This document shows positions 37,755 through 48,732 of a stretch of 64,000 nt of DNA, one piece after another. Source of the DNA: Phyto melanocephala (taxonomy: Eukaryota; Arthropoda; Insecta; Diptera; Rhinophoridae); assembly GCA_941918925.1 (NCBI GenBank), contig OW799236.1, positions 121,283,062 through 121,347,061 on the forward strand. Direction: 5' to 3'. Each line of letters opens with the position of its first letter. Positions within the stretch are counted from its first letter, which is position 1. The notes under the pieces are model-generated. The model saw only the letters and a list, made by a program, of their open reading frames with translations. It made no database searches and had not been told where the DNA came from. A program made the position numbers and the translations under genes.

Positions 37755-40473
37755 CAATATCTGTTGTCGGTGCTAGATAGCTAGCTGGCTGGTTATGAAA
37801 ATAATACAATAACAAAATATGTGTACAGATTTCGCAGTATGCATACTATACTTATATACAAATATAAATACAATGTTTTGTATGTGTTTATTATTGTTTT
37901 GTATTACAATTTGTGTGAATGAGTTTGTATTTCCCGCATAACGAACAAACCAGTTTCACTCTATGACGGTTTGAATAATAATTTTCTCTTTTCCTGATTA
38001 TTACTCTCTCCCTTAGATTTTTGTTGGGTTTCTCTCCAATATAGTAGTATTTTTTCTATTTATACCAGATTCTTATTGAATTTAGTATTTTGTAAGTCAA
38101 TTACCTTGACGTCTATTGGTTGTATGTTGACGAGCCCCTTTTTTTAAAGGAACTTTGTTTTTAATAAAGAATTGCCAGAGGTAAGTTATTTTGGAAGAAC
38201 GTTTTGTCTAAAATTAACAACAAATATTATTATTTTCTTGGGGTAGGTAAATGAAATCTATATTTTTCTTGGTAATCAATTTACTTATGCACTCGTACGT
38301 ACATACATAGGTATAAAATGTAAAGTTAACAAGAAAAACTTACAACGATGTAAAGTTTGGCATTACATAATGTTGAATTTTGAATTGCTTGTTTTATTAC
38401 TGCAATAGAACCTAATTATGGGTTTACAAAGAAATCTACGCGATATCATACGGAAAATTACGCCTTGCATACCCCAATAGCGGTGTTTCAAAAGAGAAAT
38501 TAAAAACTACGAGGTAACGCTAATGTAGGTTAAAAAACACGTAGGCCTAGCTAGAAATATAAGAGTGAAAATTTAAATTCGAACTTGCGAAAATGAAATT
38601 TTTTTAGTCCCAAACCTAGAGTTCACCTATAGAATAGGTGAAGCAAAAGTTTATGAGCTAGTTGAATTCATTGTTTACACATGTGGTATAAATTTTATAC
38701 GTGTTTTGTCAAAATATAACACAAAATTTTCTCAAGCACTAGCTTTTTTTTCTTTCGAAGTTTGTTCGACAAGAACTTATTTAGATTATTAAAAATACAA
38801 AACAAGCACTTTAACTATCTCAGGGAAATCTAAAGTTATATTGTAGAATACTGCAGTGAAGCTATAATACTTTTAAAATGTTTGAATGTTAAACATTACG
38901 ATTTTTAACAACAATTTTGAAAAACATACCTACATACGTAATATTTTGTGTTTAATAATAAAAATATTTCAGTCGTACAGTTTAAAAAATTTTAAGATCG
39001 GAAAGTCGAGTTTTCAGCATTAAAATGTTTGTAGGTACAAAAAAATATTTAAGAACTGAATACCTATACCTATTGTAAGCATTAAAAATAGGTAGGTAGA
39101 TATAATTTTTTAAATGTTTAAAATTTTGAGCTCAAGTTTTAAAAAATTTAATTTGAATATTGAAACCTTATAATTTATAATTTTGTAGTTTCAAAATAAA
39201 ATTATTTACAAGCTGGCAATGACAACAACATTTTCATTACCTCAATTTGTTTTATACCTATACACCTACATGCTCCACATATTTATGTATGTATGTGCAC
39301 TATAAACGTAAACACAACTACGCTGTCACTCTCTGGTGACTCTCCTTAAACCCAAATTTGTTACAAAAACATGTTTGTAATATTCAACAGTTGTTCAAAG
39401 CGCATGTACTTAATGATTTTTTTTTTAAATAAAAAAATTTACAATCATTATTAAACATCATCATAGTCACTGCATCAACCTATATTCTATTTATAAAACT
39501 ACACATTATAGGTACCTACACGAGAAATTCTCCATGTTTGTAAACCAGAACTTCAAGTGAATAGTTAAAAACCCAGGCAAAATCACAAGTTCAAATTATT
39601 AAAAGAAGTAAAAAGCAGTCCGCCACAATCACAAGCATATAATTTTAACTGATAATAAAACATTTGACTACAAACTTAATGTTACTTACAACTTACAAGG
39701 GGTGTGAATATCGTTACAAATTAATTAACGCCTGAGGAGTTTCGTGTTATTGATAACCAGTATGTAATTTCTTTTTTAAATGTAGGTATATTTTTATTCA
39801 TAAAACTCACACGGTCATTTAGCCTTTGGATGGGTGTGATTACATTTATTCAATCAAACACTCACACAGTCATAATAACGTATGTAAGTAAATCAGAATT
39901 CCATTCGAAAATTTGTTTCTTTGTCTTACTTCCGTTAGTAAAGAAAATAACATTCCAGCATAAATACCAGCATTAAAGAACCATCAATAGTAATGATAAA
40001 AATATTTCCCGGTTTTTTTTACGAGGCCAAACGAAAAAGTTTATAGAAAAAATTCTTACAAATATCTGAATGTATTACCAATTAATTAAAAATTTTAAAG
40101 TCTTCCTTTCATAAGGGAACTAAGATACATTCTCTAGTATAGGAAATGTAAAATATATTTTTTTAAATTTTAGTGAAATTATCCATAAATTAATATGATA
40201 CAATTTCGATACCTACATACATGTAAGAAATATTTTAAAAAAATTTTTGTTTTTTTTTAACTTATTTTTCCAATAAATTATTGTTTAATGTAGAATTTTT
40301 ATTTTGTAGAAAATTTAAGATACATTTTTGTTTTACATAAAATTTGTGATACATTTGTCATTTGTTAAAAATTTTAAAAAAATGTAATTTGAATTATTAT
40401 ATATTCGCGTTAAAAAATTTAAAATAAAACTTTTTTAATTTAAAAACTTAAAAAAAAAATTTCATTAGAGAAC
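37755..40473. other. Non-coding spacer
   Basis: No transposon recognised. TAGGTA words persist. It may include distal regulatory DNA of cabut (inference from position only). Confidence 0.5.
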
Positions 40474-40683
40474 CAAGGCATATTTATTCATCAGGTACTC
40501 TTGATTCGCCAGCTGATTATTTTTTTCATCACTTATTTCAAATTTCAGCTGTCAAAATGTATAAATAAAAAACAATTTTCTCTCTTTTCTAATTTATTTC
40601 ATCTGTCAAACTTCATATATAAAAAATATAAAAAAAAAAAATTCTCTCCGAACTGCAATTACCTGATGAATAAATATGCCTTG
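40474..40683. mobile_element. CAAGGCAT-family MITE, 210 bp
   Basis: Terminal inverted repeats of 24 bp, perfect, starting CAAGGCATATTTATTCATCA. The flanks TAGAGAAC and GATAGAAC are similar at 6 of 8 positions. The core has CAGCTGATTATTTTTTTC and TGTCAAACTTCATATATAAA. Confidence 0.82.
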
Positions 40684-43600
40684 GATAGAACTAACTTTTG
40701 AAAAGTTATTATACATTTTTTTAAATTATGCGATTTTTAAAAATTTTATAAAAAAAGTTTCGCAAATTGTTTACTTAGAAATTTTTGATTTTTCAAAAAT
40801 TGTTCCATAAATGTTTCTATTTTAAATGCCATTTCTGGTTTGCCCTCGTATCTCTATTTATCAATGCACTTTTCTTGGATACATATAGAGTATTAAAATA
40901 TTACAACTTGACTGTTAACTATTTTGGATGATCAACATGCTGGCTGGTATTTTTCTGTTTATACTGCGATTGCATTTGTGTGTGGTACTCTTATCAGGGA
41001 TGGAAAACATTTTAAAAAATGTAGCAGTAGTCTTGAAATTTATTTTCAGTATTGTATTACATGGCATTTTAAAAAATATTTGTAATGTAAAATATTTTGT
41101 AAAAACTAAATTCTATTTTGTCATGACATATGTATATCATGGAGCAATCATGTTAGGTATTAGCAGTTTGAAAGAATGTCGCAGTGAAAATAATTTTTCC
41201 TAAATTACTGATTCCTAGCATCAAAACAGATATATTTCTAAATAAGAAAAAGTAAAGTAATAATAAAATTATCTACTTCAATTATTTGGGGTGATTAATA
41301 GGGGGTTTGATTTACAATCTAAATTAAAACACATAAATTTTAAAGTGAACTTAAATTTTTATTATTGGTTAAAAGAACATTATAATGCACTTAGTTATTA
41401 AAAATTAAAGCATAGCGATTGAATTTAGGGAAACACATAGTCCGTTCACTTGGTTCGATAACTATTAATATTGACGGTAACATTCTGATTTGTATAATTT
41501 TTAAGAAAAGAAAAAGCTCATAAATCACACCAAACCGTAGGTACATGATGACTTAATAAAAATAAACAATACTGAACAAAAATGACAAAGCAGTTTAAAG
41601 AGTCATGCGTGATCTTTCAAAAAAATCTATTGAAAATTAAACCTCACGATAAATCACCATATAAATATTTTTAAATAATTTTTAATATTAAGTTGTATTA
41701 AATATTTTTAATTGTGTTTCCAAATAACTTTTATGCTTGTATTTATGTATATAGTATAATCAATTCAATTTTGTTTTTAAATGAGAACACTTAGAACTGG
41801 ATATCGAAATACTTTTTATTATTCGAATGTACAGTCTCTAACATTTACCTGTTAAGAAAATTTAATATAAATGTTAGTCATGTCTAAGATGTAGGTCATC
41901 TATTCTAAAGATCTAATTTTCATTTTTTAGAGGTGTGATATTAAACGATCGGGTGGCTTACTAAAAGACATAAAGTTATTTACTAAAAATTTATAATTCA
42001 AAAATAAATACAGAGTTTTTAAACCTATAATATTTATTAAAAGTTTTAAAAAACATAGACAATTAAAAAAATATTTTTATTCTTATATTATTTTATTAGT
42101 TTTATTATATTGAAATAGTTGCAAACAGTCATCCCTGGTTCAGATAGAATAATAAAAAAAACGCTAATTTTTGTTCAGTTTGAAAAATCTATATATTGCA
42201 AATAAAACATAATTTTGATACTGCAAAAAATAATTATCCAACCCTGGTTTTTATCATCAGTACTGGTAATATTTCTTTAAAAGTGTACTACGATAACTTA
42301 GAATTCTTTTAATCAATGTATAGTAATGCAGTATTTGCATTGAAGTACATACATATATTTTTCATACTGCTGTTAAGAGTTTCGTTAAGGTTCGTGTTGT
42401 AAAAATGAAAATAACCGATAATATTCGTAATATTTGCAATATTAATACCGTCTTTATGTTTTATGCTGTAGATTTAGTTAGCGATAGTTGCTGACTATCT
42501 CAACTATCTATGTATCTATCGATCTGGCATTTTGCCCGCCAGCCTGCCTACTATTTTATTTATTGAATCACGCTTTCTTGGCGTGATTTGTTTTGAAATT
42601 TAAATTGGAATTTTTCAATATAATTACACTAACACATACACACACACACTCACTTAAACGCATATTTTTTAAATAAAGCAGGAGAGAAATAGTGTATTTG
42701 TTATGTTGATCGCATTTCTCACAATGTGGTAAAAAAAAAACTAGTCTGTAGGTATTTTCTATGAATACCGTCCATTAGATAGTGGTATAATTTCAAACAA
42801 ACATAACAGACAAAAGACATAACATTGTATGTATGACATGTATCTATAATATTGAATTTGTTATCAATGAATTTATGTATGCATGAGATAACTGTTCTAA
42901 AATTTATTGAGTTTAAAAAAAAAATAAATAAGTTTTTCTAGAGGTTAAATAAAAGTCTTATAAAAATAAATCCAATCAAAAAAACTTTCTATTAGACCCA
43001 AATAAATATGAAATTTTGAAAAAGTAATTAATTTTCCTCTATTAGTGTTATGTGCTTAAAATGATTATTTACTACAAACTTTAGAAAATACAAAAGATTT
43101 TATTAAAAATTTGGCGGGCTTTTAATACGCAATTCGTAATGTCTGCAGCTCAGTTAATATAAATTATATATCTGTGGCTTGGAGCTAAAAGGGCCAATGT
43201 CAAAATATTTACTTTTGAGAAAATTGCAATTGAACTTTAACTTTTATAGGTGCTTTCATAGTGACATTGGCCAGCATTTTATTTATGAAGCTGTTCTGGG
43301 TTAAGTATGACTTCAGCTGTTTTACCATAATTAAATAAAGCAAGAAAAAAAATATAATCAAAAATTTACCAATGTGTAGATTGTTTGGATTCCAAAGTGC
43401 ACAAAAGAAAACTTGACCAGAGACCAATAATTATTAGCTCTTCTTGAACGCTTTGTTCAATGTCTTTGAAATCGAATCCACGTATTTACCCGTGAAATAG
43501 ACAAACATGTTGGCAACTCGCGATAATTTTTGAATCTCTGAGCCCTTACATTGCCTCATTAGAGGTCATAGCCATATTTAAAATTAAACCCTGAAAAAAA

Positions 43601-43812
43601 TTTATAACATCCAAGTACATCCATTAAAGTATTGTCAGAAATCTTATGCAGTATATAAGGCTATTTTTAACATTAGTTTGTTTTTTAGTGTGTTTTTTAA
43701 GTAGTGTGTGTAAGTAGTCTTTGTAAAACTGACTTTATCAATTCACCTTTTGTACATTTAAAAATAATTATTATTAAACGACAATATCAAACTCTTTAAA
43801 CATATAAGAATC
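40684..43812. other. Non-coding spacer
   Basis: A hairpin AATCACGC-tttcttg-GCGTGATT lies at 42566-42588. A 91-codon ORF at 40928-41203 is hydrophobic but has no recognisable family or splice context. Nothing else. Confidence 0.55.
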
Positions 43813-44135
43813 GTTAAAGGCCATGACTGACTATCCTACAAAATCGTGCGATTATGTCAAATAAAAATCTGATAGTTTTCTGTCCTACATGAAAAAATCG
43901 CAACAAAATGTGTTATTGGATGCCACACTGTCATACTTGCTTAGAAAAAGCAACTCTGATCGCACAGAAACTATTATTTTATGAAAATTTCCAAAAGATT
44001 ATCAAATCGGACACACTTGTCAAAAAATCTGTCACACATGTACACTTTGTGTCCACACTATCACACTTTCTGAACACACATACAATTTTTGACATATCGA
44101 ACGACTAAATCTGATAGTCAGTCATGGCCTTAACA
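43813..44135. mobile_element. MITE with TTAA target, about 320 bp
   Basis: AGGCCATGACTGACTATC near the left end and GATAGTCAGTCATGGCC near the right are inverted and outwardly bordered by TTAA. The interior is AT-rich with many CACAC/GTGTCA words. The ORF inside is a chance reading. Confidence 0.75.
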
Positions 44136-44816
44136 AACTAGTGACATCACATTATAAATAAATACAGTCATCTTGATTATGATTTAATATAATAAATTTA
44201 AACAAAAGGTAAATCCTTATGTATGTACATATGTACATGTTTACTAAACAAGTGTTCTTTAATTCATTTCTCAAAAATATTTGTTTATTAACATTCCACT
44301 TTAAAACTACGTTGTTCAGTAAAATCAATACTTAGTTTGTTGTGAAACTGAAAACAACATTATTTTTATTATTATTTTTATTTGTCAAAATAAATTTTAG
44401 TTTGTACTAAGAATTACTTTTTGTTCTTAAAACTACGTTTTTAACTTAAAATTACGTTTTGTGACAAAAAAATTAAAAAACGTTAAAAAAACGCAGTTAA
44501 AACTTTAGTAAAGAAAGTGTAATTAAAAACGAGATTTAAATTACAAACGTAATTTAAGTGAAATCATATGTTATTTTAGTAAAACGCTTGATTTAAGTAA
44601 AATTCATTTTATTTAATAGGTTAATTAAGCTTAAAGCAGCAAACTGTAGCTTAAAAGAAGAAAATCAAATTTTTAAATTAATTAGTAAAAGAAATAATTG
44701 TGACATTGAAAAAATTTTGAATTTGAAAATTTTTAATTTTTGGATTTTTGAATTTTTCTATTACATTATTTTTTTATTTATTTTTTTTTTATTTTTAGAT
44801 ATAAACCAAGGCATAT

Positions 44817-45015
44817 TTATTCATCAGGTACTCTTGATTCGTCAGCTGATTATGTTTTTCAGCACTTATTTTAAATTTCAGCTGTCAAAATGCATAAATA
44901 AAAAACAATTTTCTCTGTTTTCAAATTTACTTCAAATGTCAAACTTCATATATAAAAAATATAAACAAAAAAACTCTCTCCGAACTGCAATTACCTGATG
45001 AATAAATATGCCTTG
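44817..45015. mobile_element. CAAGGCAT-family MITE with exact 8-bp duplication
   Basis: The same 24-bp perfect ends as the copy at 40474. It is flanked by ATATAAAC on both sides (44809-44816 and 45016-45023), so it is a hAT-like 8-bp duplication and relatively young. A chance ORF across it is not a gene. Confidence 0.88.
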
Positions 45016-45837
45016 ATATAAACATTTATTTTCAAAACATTTTTTACCTGTCTGTTATTTACATGGCTTTTTTACAATATTTTTATGCATAAATCCTGTA
45101 CTTATTTAGATTTCTTCTAAAATAACATTGAAGAATGAATTATATGAAAATGTAAATTATTATTTTTTTTGTACAATATTACATATTCTCATTTATGTGT
45201 TATTATTTAATGTTAAGACCATTGACAATATTGACCCTTAATGATTAAAATATACATTGTAAAAATAAAATATACATGATTAAAAATACATTGTTTAAAA
45301 AAACATATATGTATGGATGTACAAACTACACATATACATATAAGCATAAGTGATAATCAGTGAAATATGTATGTATACATATATAAACGAAAGACGATTG
45401 TAAAACAGATGTTCAGTATGTATAAACAATTAAAATAAATAATAAATCATGCAATTAAATCTAAAAACACCTGAAGTATTAGGTAGTGGATTTTATTTAC
45501 ATATTAAAGTAAAAAAAAAATTTGCTCCTATTAGGCGCCAAATTCTCACACTTAATTACATACGTATAATTAGACAATTCTTTTAAAAACCCATATGGGC
45601 AAATCCCAGAAACCGTCCACCAACCAAAAATTTTTTATACTAATAAAATTAAATTTTTATATATGATATGATCAAAAACCATGTTTATGCTTATTTAATT
45701 AATTTAAATTTTTTAGTAAAACATTTTCTGTATGAAAATTAGGTCCTTGCTTTTTGTAGCGTGCGTCACGAAAAATAGTTTTTTTTTTATATTAAGAGTA
45801 AATTAATTTATTTAAGTCGTCTATAAATAGGTGGACC

Positions 45838-46019
45838 CATGGTGTAATTTTACAAGGTGGCGGTGACAGCCCAGCTGATTATTTTTTTGTGCTCTGGATT
45901 ATGTCAAACTACATATATAAAACATGATTTCAACTCCGGAAATTGTCAAACTCCATACATAAAAAAGAGAGAGAAAAATTGCTCTTCTTTACGCTATCAC
46001 CTTATGTTATTACACCATG
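45838..46019. mobile_element. CATGGTGT-family MITE with exact 8-bp duplication
   Basis: The ends CATGGTGTAAT and ATTACACCATG are followed by a second inner inverted pair (CAAGGTGGCGGTGACAGC and GCTATCACCTTATG). GGTGGACC flanks both sides (45830-45837 and 46020-46027). The core shares CAGCTGATTATTTTTTT and TGTCAAACTACATATATAAA with the CAAGGCAT family. Confidence 0.85.
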
Positions 46020-46217
46020 GGTGGACCTGTTAACTACCCTAACTCTTTTTCATTTTACACACCTTTTTATTCGCCATTAAAAAAAACAAATAAATATAGT
46101 TTCAAATATTTTTTTTTTTTTAGGATCTAAATAAATTTTAAGTCATATTCCAGATTTGGATACTTGTAAATTTTTTTTACTTATATCAGATATCTAAATA
46201 AAGAAAATTTTAATTTT

Positions 46218-46826
46218 TTATACCCTTCACACAGTGAAAAAGGGTATATATAATAGGTTTGTCATTTCCGACCCCATAAAGTATAAATTTTCTGAAAGTT
46301 TATGAATAGGGGAGTCGATTAAGTTCTGTCCGTGTCCCTCTGACATTACCAGAACCCACGTGAAGTATTAAAATATTAAAAATATTCGGGAGTAGATCGG
46401 TATTGAAAATCAGAAACATCGGTACATCAACAACTAAGATATGAGCAAAAAACCACGGCCACCTCGTTTTTTTAACACAAAAATAACATACAACAACAAC
46501 ATACAAAATTGGTATACTGGTTAGAGTAAACGTGGTATCGAATCCCAGCTGAGCCAAAAAAAAATTATTTTATTTTTATATTATTTTTTATTTTATATAT
46601 TATATATATTTTTTTAATTTTTTTATTTTTTTTTAAATTTTTTTTTTTTAATTTTTTTTTAACATACATACCTACGTAAATTTATAATTTTACAATGGGA
46701 AGTTTTTTATATGTAAGTATGTACGTATTTCATACGAGACGAATGGTGATAGAAACTATTGTTATTGCATGACTACACGTTGTGAAGGGCATATAAGATT
46801 CGGCACGGCCGAATATAGCACTGTTG
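46218..46826 (+). mobile_element. DINE-like element, family A, shortened
   Basis: Head TTATACCCTTCACACAGTG with a small deletion before TTTCCGACCCCATAAAGT. The GTCTGTCC array is reduced to one unit. The tail has GTGAAGGGCATATAAGATTC and hairpin ATTCGGCACGGCCGAAT, ending CTGTTG. The ORFs in it are chance. Confidence 0.78.
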
Positions 46827-48732
46827 ATCCAAAAAGTGAAGATAATCCGCAAGTTCCAATAAGAACTCACTCGTACGTATACAAAATTATTTCCTAGTCC
46901 TGACACTTTAATAATTGAAATGCAATTTTTAATACAAAATATGGTTTGTTATGAGTTTCAGTATTTAACAAAAAAAAAAAAAAAAGACATTTTTAGTACA
47001 AAAATGTTTTTATTTTAAAAAGCAAAGTACATGTAAAAAAATTTTTTTATTACAAACAACAAAACTAGTTTTGAAAACAGATTAGTTTTTAGTACAAGAA
47101 TTAGTTTTTAGTACATAGACCTAATACAAACAAAGCTTTAGTGCAAAATTTTTGTAAAACATTAAAGTTTAAACAAAAAATTACTAAAACGTAACAAAAC
47201 TAATTTTTTAGTACAAATTTTTTTCATTTTTAATAAATACTAAAACCCAAACAGCATCGAATATAATTTTTAGTACTTTTATACAACAACTGAATACATA
47301 TTTTTTCGATATTTTTGAAACAAAATATAATATCCAAAAAAAACTTTTCCTTTATAACCACACTTAGTTTTAGAATTAAAAAAGTTTTAGTAATAAAATT
47401 AGTTTTAGTACAAAACTAAGTTTTAGTATTTAACATACTTTAATTAATAAACTTAATGTTGTGCTTTACTTAGTTTAAGTACTACCTGTAGTGTTAGTAC
47501 AAAATTTTTTGTTTTCCCTTAACTTCGTTATAAATACTAAAATTAGCTTTTCATACAAAACTTTCTTGTAAGAGCAAGACATCTTTTTATGAATATGGGC
47601 GTTTTCTTTTTATTTCTTAAATTTGTAAGTACCATTTAAAATTTCTTAAAATTTAAAATAAAATAATTTCTAACAAAAATATTCAAAGAGTAATTGCAGA
47701 AATTTACTAGTTAGTTAAGTGATTTGCAATAAAAAAATAGTAATTTTTACTAGAAAACGTAGAATAAATTATGAATCCCAGTTACCAATTAAAAGAATCA
47801 GACTTTTGGTACAAAATAAAAAATGTTTATTTTTTATTGAATTTATGCCATTTATGGAAACTTCCGCTTTCAATTTTTATAAAAATAAACAAAAATGAAA
47901 ACACGTCATTATGCTGCTGCAAAGAAGATTCACACCTCAAAGAAAAATTATGCTTGACAAAATCTTCTTTCTATTTTCTGCAACAAAAAACGCAAGAAAT
48001 TTTTCTCAATAATGCTGTCGAAACACCCCTACACAAAGTCCGCAACAATGAAATGAAAAATTATTGCCTTTTTGAATTCATTGACTTACTTGTATGTAAG
48101 TAAGTAGGGGAAAACAATCTAGATACGAAATGAGTACATTAAATGTATTAAGTAGTATTTATTATGTATGTACATACCTACATATGGATGTACATATGTA
48201 GGTATACATATCTATATAGTAGATAGTGTGGCGTATGAGTTGTATAGTGTGTAAGTTAGTGTACATTTAAACGAGCCTTCTTTTTTCTGTTTTCAATGAG
48301 ATTGTTTTGCCTCTGTTGCTGTTGCCTGCTGGTGTTGGCAGCAACAAAAGCAAAAAACTTAACTTGTTAAAATAAAATTCAAAAGTGTTTTCATTCGTTT
48401 GTTAATTGTTCAACGGAACAGTTGTTAAATAGCGCTATTTAGACGCTAATTTTGGAAGAAAACAATTTGAAGCTAAAAAAAAAATATTTTGAAAAATTAA
48501 AAGTGAAAGAAGAAACTTATAGAAAAAAATTAATAAATTGAAAAATATTAAGAAAATTCTAAAAAATAAACTGTTTACAACATTGAGCTATTTTTAAGCA
48601 ATTAAAAAATACAAAAATAATAATATTATTTGCTAAAACAAGTGAAAGAAAATCTCTACAAGGATTATTTTGAAACAACCTAAGGATTACTAAAAGAATT
48701 TATTAAAAAATCAAAAAAAAATTATAGTAAAA
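46827..48732. other. Region upstream of and including the likely cabut 5' UTR
   Basis: 46980-47560 repeats TTTTAGTACAAAA-like words. A 110-codon ORF at 47771-48103 has no recognisable domain. TATATAG at 48213 could be a TATA box, but the transcription start is not determined. 48296-48370 is a small upstream ORF. 48480-48730 is A-rich and 5'-UTR-like. Confidence 0.45.

Noticed and set aside
40655..40683. CTGATGA as a further hammerhead core
   Set aside because: It is part of the MITE terminal repeat; no GAAA or stems follow.
40928..41203. 91-codon hydrophobic ORF
   Set aside because: Composition fits T-rich DNA; no family recognised.
46300..46557. 85-codon ORF on the - strand
   Set aside because: Same DINE reading as above, not a gene.
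47771..48103. 110-codon ORF on the + strand upstream of cabut
   Set aside because: No domain, biased Lys/Asn/Leu composition expected from AT-rich DNA, no splice or conservation evidence.
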